From assembly GCA_029844215.1 (NCBI GenBank), contig CM056728.1, forward strand, positions 6,722,001 through 6,786,000: DNA of 64,000 nt. Reading direction: 5' to 3'. The first letter of the stretch is position 1. Each line of letters starts with the position of its first letter. A program made the position numbers and the translations under genes. Shown here piece after piece: positions 44,866-56,129 of the stretch. The notes beneath the pieces were generated by a model. That model had not been told where the DNA came from, made no database searches, and was given only the letters and a program-made list of their open reading frames with translations. This stretch comes from Przewalskia tangutica. Lineage: Eukaryota > Streptophyta > Magnoliopsida > Solanales > Solanaceae.

Positions 44866-45632
44866 TAGGGCTGTTAGCGGTTCGGATACTCCCGGTAATT
44901 ACCCGAGAACCGGACAGGTAAACCTGGACCGAAAAGTTAACGGTCCGGATACGAGAACCAAAAAATTACTCGAACCGATAAGGAGCCGGTCCGGTAATTC
45001 GGTAACACCCCCCTCCACCCACCCTTAACAAGCGCCCTAATTATATTTAATTGCAATATTCCCTAATGTTGGACTATTTTACATGTTTTAAGAATATATG
45101 TGAGGTAGATTTTTTGTTTTAATGTGAAGTATTGATATAAAATATAGGGAGAGAAGAAAGTAGTTGTAAATTGGTGCAACTTTAAATGACCATAACTCTG
45201 CGCTCAGACGTCCGTTTCACCTATTTTTTTTGATTTCACGAATTTTTTCGAGACGGCGCCGGACAAACTGTCGCAAGGCGGTTTGGAGCCACCGATTTCT
45301 CAAAAAACGTCCGTCTTGCCAATCAATTACACTTTTTCCCCAAATTGTTACGTTTTTTCCCTTTTCAAAGCTAAATATCTCGCGATATACAATAGATTTC
45401 AACGTTCACATTTTGTGGTAATGTGTCGGATAATGTCAATTTCATATTGAAAATTTAATTTTTTTATTAAAAAATACGGGCCCCGGACCCGATCCGAAAA
45501 AATCTTACTGTTCCGAACTAAGAACTGAACTGGTAACGTTTCGGTCCCGGATATCGTCCCAGGATCGAAACCTTATCGGTCCGATCTCGGTCCGGGTTTG
45601 TCGATATCCAGACCGGACCGATAACACCCCTA
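44866..45632. mobile_element. hAT-like non-autonomous element between the two PPR copies
   Basis: 767 bp with imperfect inverted ends: left TAGGGCTGTTAGCGGTTCGG, right (read inward) TAGGGGTGTTATCGGTCCGG. Both subterminal regions are rich in CGGTCCGG/GGTTCGG motifs, as in plant hAT MITEs. No transposase. I could not find an 8-bp target duplication, so one flank may be rearranged. The right end also occurs, inverted, at 63736-63790. Confidence 0.65.
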
Positions 45633-45872
45633 GTGTTGAGTAAAAAACAACGGATAACTTGAGTCGGAAGAAGTAATTAAAGATTTATACATGAAACGTG
45701 AAAACACAAGAAAAAAAAGAACAATACAAATCCCCCTTATTTCCCAACTCCTTTTGAACTATTTGGATATAATCATATAAACAAGGTTTATGGTTTAAGC
45801 ATAGCGCCAATCACTCCTACTTTGTCACACAAAGACAAGATAAAGAAACCAAAGTACAATCAAATCAAATGC

Positions 45873-47089
45873 ATGTCTGAATTGTTTTCCATGTGGGTTC
45901 CAACAATAACAATAAGGTTAGCTTCTTACATAAACATTCTCAAGAACACCCAATTTATTCGATTTAAATCAGTTTATTCAGTAGCTCAATTAAGTCCATA
46001 TTTTCAAGATTATAGTTCAGATGAACAAAATGGAAATACCCAAATGAAAAATATTGTGTTAACTAACAATACTACAACAACAACATACATAGTGAAATCC
46101 CACAATACGGTGTCCGGGGAGGATAGAGTGCACAAAGACCTTACCCCTAAGGTGGAGATAGACCCTCGGCTCAGATAACTAACAATATTGTTGAGGTAAA
46201 TTCGTATTGGGTCACTGAAATGCTTAACAGTTTAAGGGAAGCGCCTAATGATGCTTTTATCATTTTTTCGTCAATTGAAAGAAAGTGGATTTAAACATGA
46301 TATTCAGACTTATATGGCTATGATTAGGACACTTTGTTATTGGGTATGGATATGAAGATGGATTCTTTATTCTTGGAGGTTATAAACTCCAGAAAGGAGT
46401 GTTTGGGTTTTGAAATTAATGATTTGTTTGAGGAATTGGTGGAAGGGTTGAATGCTGAGGGACCCAATTCGTTGGTTCGGGCTTTAAATGCATTGGTTAA
46501 GGCTTATGCTAGTTTAAGGATGTTTGATGAAGCTATTGGTATTTTGTTTCAGACAAAAAGATTTGGTTTTGGATTCAGTGTACTGTCATGTAATTATCTC
46601 ATGAATCGTCATGTTGAGTGTGGGAAAGTGGATATGGCCGTGGTGGTTTATAAACAGTTGAAGAGGATTTCGGTGATTCCGAATGTGTATACTTATGGAA
46701 TTGTGATCAAGGCGTTATGTAGAAAAGACAATTTAGAAGAAGCACTTGGTATATTTGAGGAGATGGAGAAAGCCGGTGAAACTCCTAATGAGTTTACTTA
46801 TTCGACGTACATTGAAGGGCTTTGCTCGAATGGTAGATCGATCGTGGCTTATGAGGTGCTGCGGGTGTGGAAAGGGGTAAATGTACCCCTTGATGTCTAT
46901 GCGTATACTGCTGTAATTCGTGGGTTTGTTAATGAGAAAAAGTTGCAAGAGGCAGAAATGGCGCTGCTTGACATGGAGGAGCAAGGAATATTCCTTGATG
47001 CGTTTTCTTATGGGGCGGTAATTAATGGTTACCCCAATATGGGGAACATTTCTAAAGAAAGGAAACGAAGGATGCCTTTTGATATTTGA
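45873..47089 (+). pseudogene. P-class PPR gene, copy 2, C-terminally truncated
   Basis: Keeps the native start: MSELFSMWVPTITIRLAS, an Arg/Ser-rich, hydrophobic stretch typical of a mitochondrial presequence. An earlier in-frame ATG is at 45822. The frame is then interrupted by the RTE tail insertion (46073-46174), a one-base gain near 46258 and a one-base loss near 46345, where copy 1 is in frame. From 46334 it is open for 251 codons of PPR repeats, nearly identical to copy 1. Homology ends at about 47060 ('GNISK'), followed by a short foreign tail and stop. About seven repeats remain. It is not expected to make a functional PPR protein. Confidence 0.85.
46073..46174 (-). mobile_element. RTE/SINE tail in PPR copy 2 with target-site duplication
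   Basis: (ACA)n start, 'TACATAGTGAAATCCCAC' and 'GACCCTCGGCTCAG' end, flanked by TAACTAACAATA at 46060-46071 and 46176-46187. About 100 bp, strongly 5'-truncated, minus orientation. It breaks the PPR presequence region. Confidence 0.85.
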
Positions 47090-47459
47090 CAGTTAAAATG
47101 TATCCTTCACTTTGATATGTTATTTTGTGGGGTTGTGGATGTAGTGCATGAGCATAGCACACATCTATGAGACCTGATGTATGATTTTAGATGTTATATT
47201 TGCCTATATATTCCTTCTACTACGATCAGAGTAGTACTAGACTATGTAGAAGATTGTATTAGTTTTATTCGGGCCTAGCAAGAAAAAGATAAAAAGAAGA
47301 GAGAGCTTTTGCTGCCACTACTTTTTAAAATAATTTGTATTACATGGGGGGTAGGTGAAGGGCCAACAAGATAAAAGTTTAGGTAGTCAACTAACTGAGC
47401 TACTAGATCCCTACAAAAGTTCTCCTGCCACTAAGATGGAGAAGAAATAGAGATTATTA
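47090..47459. other. Spacer between PPR copy 2 and LINE 2
   Basis: No gene or repeat recognised in about 370 bp. Both edges are breakpoints: PPR homology stops on the left, LINE homology starts on the right. Confidence 0.5.
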
Positions 47460-49035
47460 TGTGAGGACCAATTATTAAGTTTCGACTACTGAAGCCATTC
47501 ATATTATTAGGAGGTTGGTGGAGCAGTATAGGGAGAGGAAGAGAGACCTACATATGGTTTTCATCGACCTAGAGAAGGCATACGACAAAGTCCCTAGGGA
47601 GGTTCTATGGAGATGTTTGGAGGTTAGGGGTGTACCTGTGGCATACACTAGGGCGATCAAGGATATGTATGATTGAGCAAGACCAGGGTACGAACAATAG
47701 ATGGAGACTCGGAGCACTTTTTAGTGACGATGGGACTGCACCAGGGATCAACGCTTAGCCCTTTCCTATTTTCCTTGGTGATGGACGGACTGACGCGACA
47801 AATCCAAGATGAGGTGCCATGGTGTATGTTATTCGCAGACGACATAGTCCTGATGGATGAGACTCGTAGCGGAGTGAACACCAAGCTAGAGGTTTGGAGA
47901 CAACTCTAGAGTCCAATGAGTTCAGGTTGAGTAGGACCAAGACAGAGTATTTAGAGTGCAAGTTCAGTAATGGGAGCGACCCTGAGGCAGGAGTGGAAGT
48001 GTCGATTGGGACTCAGGTCATCCCAAAGAAAGGAAGCTTCAAATACCTCTGCCCATTATTCAAGGAATGGAGAGATTGATGGCGATGTCACACATCGTAT
48101 TAGCGAGGTGGTTGAAATGAGGCTCGTGATCCGAGTCTCGCGACAAAAAGTGTCACCAAAGCTTAAAGGCATGTTTTATAGGGCGGTCGTCAGACCGACT
48201 ATGTTGTATGGGACGGAGTGTTGGCCAGTCAAGACTTCGCACATCCAAAAGATGTAAGTTTGCGGAGATGAGTATGCTTAGATAGATGTGTGGGCATACA
48301 AAGAGGGATAGAATTAGAAATGATGATATCCGGGACAGACTGAGAGTGGCCTCGGTGGAGGATAAGATGCGGGAAGTGAGGCTGAGATGATCCGGGCATG
48401 TGCAGAGGAGAGACACAAATGCCCCAGTGCGGAGGTGTGAGAGGTTGGTTATGGACGGATTCAGAAGGGGTAGAGATAGGCCGAAGAAGTATTGGGGAGA
48501 GGTGATTAGACGGGATATGACGCATGTGCGACTTACTGATGACATGACCTTAGATAGGGTTTGTGGAGGACACGAATTACGGTTGAAGGGTAGTAGATAG
48601 TCGAGCGTAGTCCTACTCATGCCCACAAATAGATAGTTGTAGTGTGACCAAGGTAGGCCCGAATAGCTCATCGCACTTATAGGAGAAGTGTTGTTTTATA
48701 TTCCATGTAGTTGTTTTCTGCGGCTATGTGTTTCGCTAGTGTACTTTGTTTATATTATTTATTTGCGTTAGCTACTGCTTTCTTTTGACAGAATGCGCGA
48801 CCATGACGTATTCTATTTTTGTTACCAACATGTTCATATAGCTTTAATTTATTGTCTCTGATCGTTTATCTTGCTATGCAACGTTTTGTTTTGATTGTGA
48901 TTACGCAAGTCTTGAGCCGAGGGTCTCCCGGAAGCAGCCACTCTACCTACCAAGGTAGAGGTTAGGTCTGTCTACACTCTACCCTCCCTAGATCCACGTG
49001 GTGGGATTTTACTGGGTATGTTGTTGTTGTTGTAC
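47460..49035 (+). mobile_element. RTE-type LINE 2, 5'-truncated and decayed
   Basis: Starts inside reverse transcriptase ('TTATTAGGAGGTTGGTGGAG'), keeps 'FADDIVLMDETR' (about 47833-47870) and the C-terminal 'NAPVRRCERLVMDGFRRGRD' part (about 48418-48480), and ends with the 'TGGTGGGATTTTACTGGG' block and (TTG)4 at 49020-49032. Several shifts and stops are present. It is free of the solo LTR that splits LINE 1, so it shows the empty site. It abuts PDH intron 3 of the second PDH copy. Confidence 0.88.
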
Positions 49036-51996
49036 TAAGTGATGTGGAAATATTGATGTTTTCTGACTCTTGTGTCCCTTTTTATGTTAAACAGGTAGAT
49101 GGTATGGATGTCTTTGCCGTTAAACAAGCATGCAAATTTGCTAAGGAACACGCCCTCAAGAATGGACCAATTGTAAGCACATATCATGCCTTTTTACTTT
49201 TGTCCCTTTCTCCTTTTTGTAAGGCAGTCTTGTTCTTTATCAAATTAATAAAAAATAATTAGACTTTATAAAAAAATATCATGCCTCGTTCCAGATTAAT
49301 TTTCAGTTTTGATTGGGAGTTGTTCTTTTTGTTATGTAATTTCTTATTTGTACATGCTTTGTATGCTGTAGAAAACATAATGTTTTAGATGCTGCATGCC
49401 GTTATGTACTCTAATAATTTCATAGAAGCTGTTAAAAAGAACTAGTGAGCTTTTCCCCAAGTCATATTGACAGAAGGAAAGAAAAGGAGAAGAAATAAAG
49501 AAGTGATACTAAAATGAAATTGCAACTGTTGTTACTACTATCTTTTGCCCAAGAAAATATAGTTTATTGTTGTGGCAGTAATATTTTATATTTTTTCTAT
49601 TAGGTTTAACCCTTGTGTTTCGAGGTCAGAGAGCCCTTTTGGAAGCACAAACTTCATGGTTTATTTGTTTATTCAGGATAAAGAGAACTCATGAGCCCTT
49701 TAATAAGTGTCAATGAAGCCTGGTTTTTACCAAGCTGTCTATGACATTTTGATGTTAAACTTGAGTAACCTCAACAACCTTAAGTTAAGAATCCATGAAG
49801 AACTGTCACAATCTGAAAGGCAAAAAATTCCCAAGAAAATCTAAAAGGCAAAAAAGACATTTTGCATAGTTTATACTGATTTGGGAGTGCCAACATTTCC
49901 ATCCAAGGATGTAAACCTTTGTTTCGTTAGATGAACTGGAAAAAGGGAAGACGGGCCCCAGATTTCTAGGAAAACTTAGTCTGTTCATCCCCCCACTCGC
50001 TGGAGCCGTAGACTCCTCCCTTAACCTTAAGGTTTTCTTTCTCGTCATCTTTCTTTTCAATTTGACCTATCTCCAAATCATTTCCCTTTCTTTCTCCGTC
50101 TAATTCAAATTCAAAGCAAAAAAGAGTCACCACTTTGGCACAGAAGGACTTCGCCCGAAAGCACTGATTGAAGGGTCTCCTCTTTCTTTTTCACAGCTGC
50201 CCATGAGTGAAACAAAAGCGATCCTTCTATTCTAGAAGGTTCGCTGAGTTACTGGAGTTATTGGTTACAGCGACCAGATTATAAACTGATTCAACTATAT
50301 TACACAGCTAGAACTGTTGCACTTAATCAAATTCTCTGGCCAACTTATTTTCTTATGCTATCATGAGATGTCTGCTGACTTGTTGTCCAGATTAAAAAGA
50401 AAAAAGAAAATAAGGTTTTTAATAAATTTATACCTTGTCTCATATAGGGAGCATGAACTTAGCCATAATCAACATTGGTTAGATGTGTGATTCCTAAACA
50501 CTTATTTTGCATCCTTAATAAATTCCTTGAACTAATTATTAAGATCAGTTCATTACGATAACCTGCTCAGTCTAGTATTTCTCTGCCATTGAAATTAGAA
50601 GGATGCATGGTGAAAATGCATAGCAGTTGGATAATGTCAATGAATGCCTGATAAGAAAAAGGCTTAATTAGTGGAAATATATGATGGCCTCTGTTCTACT
50701 TGGGTCTCTTTATGAACTTTTACTTGACTAGAACAGATCATATTAGCACTTACTTTCTAGCGCTGGTAGTTTGTGCTCTAATATCTGCTTAGAATCCTTG
50801 ATTGATGAAGGACTTGGATAACCAAAATGCAACATTTAAATGTTAGTTGAGTGCTCTCTGGGTGAAGGGCTTACTTGTGAATTTTGGAAAAATTAGATGG
50901 AACGACAAGTTCAGTGAGGAGTCATATTGATTTGGTTAATAGAATTCGCAAGCTCATCACAATGAATTTTTCTACATAAGACAGTTTCAGGAATTTGTAA
51001 TTGGTAGCAATTATGTTAACACTTTTTATTACTGTACCTTTTTTACAGTGTCACATATGATGAGCATTAATGTTTTGGGCTAAATGTGTTTAGTTGATTA
51101 GTCATTTTTGGGTTGCACACGTTTTATTTTCTCTTTGTTTTCAATAACAAGGAGGTTGTAAAAACACAGTTTGAAAAATCGTTAGCATAATAAATGAAAC
51201 ACAGGCTAGACCTAGGACATGATGAGAACAAAAGGGTCCACATGTCTATTTTCCTTGTACAATGACTGTATTTTGATAACCTATGTGCCACAGTATTGGC
51301 TATCCAGCTGATAAGTAGTGGAGTATCCTTGATACCTTGCACTAGTGGAGCTATATTGCTTTGGGATCTTGAGCTACGTGTTTTGGGGGCTGAATCATGT
51401 AATTTGTTTGCCAAATTTGACGCAGTTATATTCACACATTAGTATTCTTTTCTTTTACTTCATTTTAGTATATTATAACATTTTAATGTTCTTTAAATTT
51501 GGTTCATATTCTTGAAATGGACACCTATAGGTACCATGGTCACTCTATGTCTGATCCTGGAAGCACCTATCGCACTCGTGATGAGATTAGTGGTGTTAGA
51601 CAGGTCAATACATCCTAGAGTTTCTAATACATCTAAACCCGTGAATGCTGCATAGAACATTTTAATAAAATTATTATTAACTTTACAGGAACGTGACCCT
51701 ATTGAAAGAATCAGGAAACTCATATTAGCCCATGATATAGCCACTGAGAAGGAGCTGAAGGTAAAGACTACTTTCTAAAGCTTGTATCCAGGGAAACTAT
51801 GTTTAATTTGGCGTCGATCTTGAAAGGACTTTCTCAACTCTTTTGTCGGTTTTTGTTCCTTCTCTCCAGGAGATTGAGAAAGAAGAGAGAAAAATTGTAG
51901 ATTAAGCCATTGCTAAAGCATAGGTGAGGGCGGTGCTTTTATCTTCTATTCTTTAGTGATTCTAATTGTGGTAACTGCTTTTTTTAGCTGATTAGA
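49036..51996 (+). pseudogene. Partial, decayed second copy of PDH E1-alpha (exons 4-7)
   Basis: Copy of 35300-38585: exon 4 at 49095-49172, exon 5 at 51508-51603, exon 6 at 51689-51760, exon 7 at 51870-51923. Exons 1-3 and 8-9 are missing. The acceptor of exon 5 reads …GGTTCAT|ATT instead of …GGTTCAG|ATT, so it is lost. Exon 7 has two stops (GAA to TAA at 51903-51905 and TAG at its end). Yet exon 5 keeps the canonical loop YRYHGHSMSDPGSTYR, unlike the fuller copy. Introns are nearly identical to the first copy apart from a deletion of about 300 bp in intron 4. Homology ends at 51996 inside intron 7. Confidence 0.88.
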
Positions 51997-52293
51997 CCCG
52001 ACGGTGATACCTTGTAATTCACCATCTCCTCCCCGACATTTCTATACCTACGCCGTCCTTCAATTCGAAGCCTTTAGCCACGACGCCCAAATAGAAAGCT
52101 GCGGAACCTTAGCGCCGCCGATTGATTTTCCGGCCACCTGCGCTTCAGTCGATGGTCGAGGGGTACCATTTGAATCATTGCACCTACTCTCCACCTTCAA
52201 TTCATCCCCAACCAGCGAGTCGACCATATCGACTTTCAGTTCTGCAGAGATTGAAGTTTAGTGGCTCCATGGCGACGATGGAGACTGGGGGTG
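51997..52293 (+). CDS. Gene X first exon and 5' flank
   Basis: Joined abruptly to PDH intron 7 at 51996. ATG at 52269-52271 with coding to 52293 (MATMETGG + 1 nt), then a GT donor. The exon joins in phase with exon 2 at 52408-52460. The 270 bp before the ATG hold a pyrimidine-rich stretch that fits a 5' UTR. The open frame 52004-52261 crosses it in another phase and I do not support it as coding. Function unknown. Confidence 0.5.
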
Positions 52294-52670
52294 GTTTGTT
52301 CTTTTGATTTTATTGATCCCAAGTGATACAAAGTTTTTGTCTTTTGGGAATTTGGAGTTTTAATTTTTATTTTGCTGAGAAATTTACCTTTTTGTCTTTG
52401 ATTTTAGGTATTCCAAGAAGAAGTTATGGAGCTATGATTATATCATGTAGTACTTTGCAGGTTTGTTACCATCTGGACTCTTCATTAGTACCTCAACCTG
52501 TATATATTGTTTAAGTTGTAGGTTTTATGTGAATTAAAGCAACTGTGTTTTGTACTTGGAAAAGTTACCAGCAGAAAAATCCGTCTAACTTGAACAAATG
52601 CTTCAGCAATCTTTTCTAATTTGAAAAATCAGTGTCTATGCTATATGAATTGAACTATGTGGAATTGATA
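52294..52670 (+). repeat. Gene X intron 1, exon 2 and part of intron 2 (duplicate of 23691-24066)
   Basis: Nearly identical to 23691-24066 over about 375 bp, including exon 2 (52408-52460) and its AG/GT borders. At 52670 the copy is cut by the truncated LTR of element C. The remaining three exons are found only in the other copy. Confidence 0.85.
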
Positions 52671-53566
52671 TCTGGATACCTTGGACATGCTTACGATGAG
52701 GGATTCCGAGGCATGCAGTATGAGTTTACCCGGACGTACCGACGGTGATGTGGGATTCCACGGGTATGCTTCCATGGTGGTTGATCCTTGGACCCGGGTT
52801 GTGGCATTTGCATATTCCGTGGATTTGCTACCCACGATGCGAGGAATACCGTGCGAGTCCGTAGGGCTCGTGCGGGTGAAATAGTCCCGTGCGGTAGTGC
52901 GGACTATGCGAGGAATACCTCATGCGGGTCCACACGACCCATGCGGGTGAAATAGTCCCAGGAGTAGGATTGCTTAATGATACTGCGGGTGGATGACCTT
53001 GCTTTGATCATGAGCTTCCAATTTTCATGCAGTATAGTATATGCTTGATATTCTCGTTATTAGTAAGGCACAGTGTTCTGTAAATTGATTATCATACATG
53101 TCTCCAGTTATTTTAGACTTATGAGGTATTTTCAGTATTTTCCAGTTTCGCATACTTAGTACATATGTGTGCGACCCCCTTCGCCGAAGTGCGTTAAATC
53201 TGCGCGAGTAAGCAGTGGTGGATCCTCATTCTTAGGATCACCGGTGCAGTGTCGAAGCTCGTTCCTCGGAGGCTTGTTTTGTTAGTACGGTTTTCCACGA
53301 TCTATAGGTATTATGTACATTCGGGGTATGGCGGGCCCCGTCATACGATTGTTATTCGTAAGTGCGTAGTCACGTTTGTGGTTTGGTGTAAGAACAAAGT
53401 TGTCTTATTTACTTTTGATTAAGTATATTACATGGGAGCGGCCTTGTCGGCTTGATGATATTTACTATCTACGAGTTTATGTGTTATGTATATTCATTGC
53501 TATTCTCTCACGATGTATACGACGGGGTGCCCGGTAGGGCACGATCGCGGCCGGTCGGTCGCGACA
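52671..53566 (+). repeat. 5' LTR of element C, outer two thirds missing
   Basis: Aligns with 62217-63127, with several small deletions. It ends GGTCGCGACA just before the primer site. The truncation point coincides with the end of the gene X duplicate. Confidence 0.85.
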
Positions 53567-53570
53567 AAAG

Positions 53571-53582
53571 TGGTATCGAGCG
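53571..53582 (+). other. Primer-binding site of element C
   Basis: TGGTATCGAGCG, a slightly altered tRNA-Met-type site, four bases after the LTR end. The following leader is shared with element B. Confidence 0.7.
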
Positions 53583-53767
53583 ATTAGTCCTCGGAAAGTG
53601 TCTGACGCAGTGTCTAGTAAGTCTTGATTATCGGTGTGTTGTGCAGCACGTACATGTCGAGAGGCTGCGAGATATTTAGTATTGGTTTCCATTCTTCTCT
53701 CCGAGATCGTGCGATGGGAGTTGTCCTACTAGGTTGAATCCTCTCGACCTAATCTTATGTACGATTA

Positions 53768-54313
53768 TGCCTCGCATGAAGGCAACGAGCCTAGAAGAGG
53801 CAAGCGGTGAGGAGGCTGCAAGTAGGGCCTTGAGAGGTTCACGAGCCTGAGCCCGATCTTTACCGAGGTGATGTTTGAATGGCGAGTTCCACAGCGTCGC
53901 CAACCCAGCGAGTTCGGGCGGCGGCCGTAGCTACTACCGCGGTACGAGCCTCAGGTTCCAGGCCGAGCGAGTATAGGGATTACGGAGAAGCGGTCGGGTT
54001 GTTGACTAGAATTGTGGCAGGGCAGCGCCACCAGGAGTCGGTAGCTAACCCAAGAGCCGACAGTTTAAGGATTCGGGACTTTCTGAGTTGTAATCCACCC
54101 GAGTTTTATGGTTCGAGGTCTGAGGAGGATCCACAGGAGTTCATTCGGCAGGTGCGACGGACTATGCAGGTGCTTAGGGCCTCGGAGACGGAGTATGTTG
54201 TGTTAGCTTCTTACCGGTTACGCGATATTGTGTTGAACTGGTTTGAGTCGTGGGTGTTGTCTAGAGGTGTGGGTGCTCCTCCAGCTGTTTGGGATGAGTT
54301 CACGGAAGCCTTC
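53768..54313 (+). pseudogene. gag of element C, first part
   Basis: The open frame from 53879 (MASSTASPTQ) contains the retrotransposon gag core: 'CNPPEFYGSRSEEDPQEFIR' and, later, 'VLNWFESW' and 'AVWDEFTEAF', where it stops because element D is inserted. An earlier ATG at 53768 opens another frame that needs a shift. Gag would form the virus-like particle. The continuation is at 59200. Confidence 0.85.
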
Positions 54314-55643
54314 TGATCGGTGTATTTTATATACACTTTTTGAGTCGTTTTTAGTGAGTCTTTTGTCCCTTTTTGTACAAATACGTGTCGTCTTAGGATA
54401 GATTTTCTTTCTTTTGAGTCAAATTGGTTAAAATGGCTACTTGGCGGAAAAGGAGTGAAAAGAGGGCAAAAGTGGAGGTTCCAGAGCTTAAAAGACGAGA
54501 AAGTGGCGACCAGGCACGGACCGGGCGGCCAGCCGCGCCTCGGCCAGCGCCGGCGCCCGATGATCGAGGGCTTGCAGTTCAGCCTTGCGCCTCGAGCAGC
54601 GAGTTGCGAGCGCGCGCCTCATCATCGAGTTTGAGAACTTCCGTGTATGGCTGATGCAGTCCATGGCGGCGGGAAAAATCAGGTCTTTGACGATTTTATG
54701 GGCTAGGCCTGAAGGAAAACCTTAAGGGCGGTTTTGAAGCTATAAAAAGAGAACCCTAGGAAGTTTTTAAGGGTTCTTTTCTTGCACAAACACAAGACTT
54801 CTTGGAGTTGAAGATTGGAGACCATTACTTAGTAATTTCTTTTCTTTCTTTTACTTTATTTCAGTTTTTATGTTGGATATTGAATTAGTTCTTGTCATGT
54901 CAATGACTAGGAACTAATTCTAATATAGGGTTTTCCATGTCAATTCACTTGAACCTTATTTTATAAGTTAATGCATGTTTATGGTTGTTCTTCTTATTGT
55001 TGAGATTTACCCAATAGTTGCTTTGAATGCTTTGTAATTAATTGATCACTAATTATCATTATTTATATGATTTCTAATCAAACTTCGAAAGGAGGAGGTT
55101 GTGACTATGCTGTAAGTTGGGTAGACATAGGTCGGATTGAGGATGAAAATACCTCAATTACTTGTGTAGCGTTAATAGGGGTTTAAATACCTAAATTCAC
55201 GCGAGTTGCGTGACGATTAACAAGATTTTTGTTCTTAATCCTCCTATAGAGTCATCCTTATCACCGAAAGGTAGAAAGGAGCGCTACTGGGGTTGAGTGT
55301 TTATATAGCCTTGACGGGAGTATAAAACGAATTAGTAAACCTGCTATCTCCAAAAGAAGAAGAACCATAATTCATTGCATTAATAAGTAATATAAGCGGA
55401 TAGTTGAGGAGACTTGGAAACCCTATTTCCATCATCACTGAAGTAAACACATAGTTAATTAGTTTTTATAATTGTTAGTTATAATCAACAAACTCAAATA
55501 TCGGTCACCAAATAGATAACAAAGGATAGATAATTGGTACTTGAGCACTAATCTCTGAGGACGATAACTCGGTCTTCAAGACTATATTACTTGAGTCGAC
55601 AACGTGCATTTGCGTTAAAGTGTGTGCATTAAATCGCGCATCA
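54314..55643 (+). repeat. 5' LTR of element D
   Basis: Starts TGATCGGTGTATTTTATATA and ends GCGCATCA before the primer site. Its first bases and its middle (54790-54960) align with the LTRs of element A on the other strand. It contains a GC-rich segment at about 54500-54640 (with an open frame I do not consider a gene) and TATAAAAAGAG at 54740-54750, a good LTR promoter TATA box. Confidence 0.85.
54740..54750 (+). promoter_or_regulatory. Candidate TATA box in LTR of element D
   Basis: CTATAAAAAGAG, within the LTR and upstream of the region that would be transcribed into the leader. The only clear TATA-type signal I noted in the LTRs. Confidence 0.5.
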
Positions 55644-55649
55644 AGTTTT

Positions 55650-55667
55650 TGGCGCCGTTGCCGGGGA
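55650..55667 (+). other. Primer-binding site of element D (tRNA-Asp type)
   Basis: TGGCGCCGTTGCCGGGGA, the classic primer site of Athila-like elements, six bases after the LTR end. Confidence 0.88.
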
Positions 55668-56129
55668 TTAGGCATAGTTCAATATCAATTTTATCTATTT
55701 TTAATTTCTAATTTGGTTTTTTTTTTATTACGTTTTTAATTTTTATTTTGGTAAAAATCAGGGTGTCGTGATCCGTTTGGTTGTTTTTGATCTGTTTCAG
55801 GCGCTCAGTTTATGCGAAGGAGAAGAGGAGCGGACACTCTTGTTCCCTTCAATCCAGAGATTGAGAAAACTTGTAAGCAGAATAGAAGGAACCAGCGAAT
55901 TTCAACCTCGATAGAGATGGGCTGCGTTGAAACAACAATGTCTTTGAGAGAGGGTTAGGTGAAAATCAACCTAACGAGGAATGCCTCGCGAATACATGGA
56001 TGTCGAGGAGAGAGTTCAAGTCCGTGCAGAAAGAAGCTTGAGAGACTACGTCTTTGCAGGGTGAGCGAACGCAGACGTGTATTAGGCTCCCGTGATAGGA
56101 GCAAATAACTTTAAGATCAAGCCGTGATT

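Noticed and set aside
45230..45421. Overlapping open frames on both strands near 45.3 kb
   Set aside because: Inside the hAT-like element; no transposase motif.
52004..52261. 85-codon open frame upstream of gene X exon 1
   Set aside because: Ends before the exon 1 ATG in another phase and has UTR-like composition; not supported as coding.
54424..54654. Ala/Arg/Pro-rich open frame in element D LTR
   Set aside because: Low-complexity frame from a GC-rich LTR segment; the counterpart in element A does not keep the frame.
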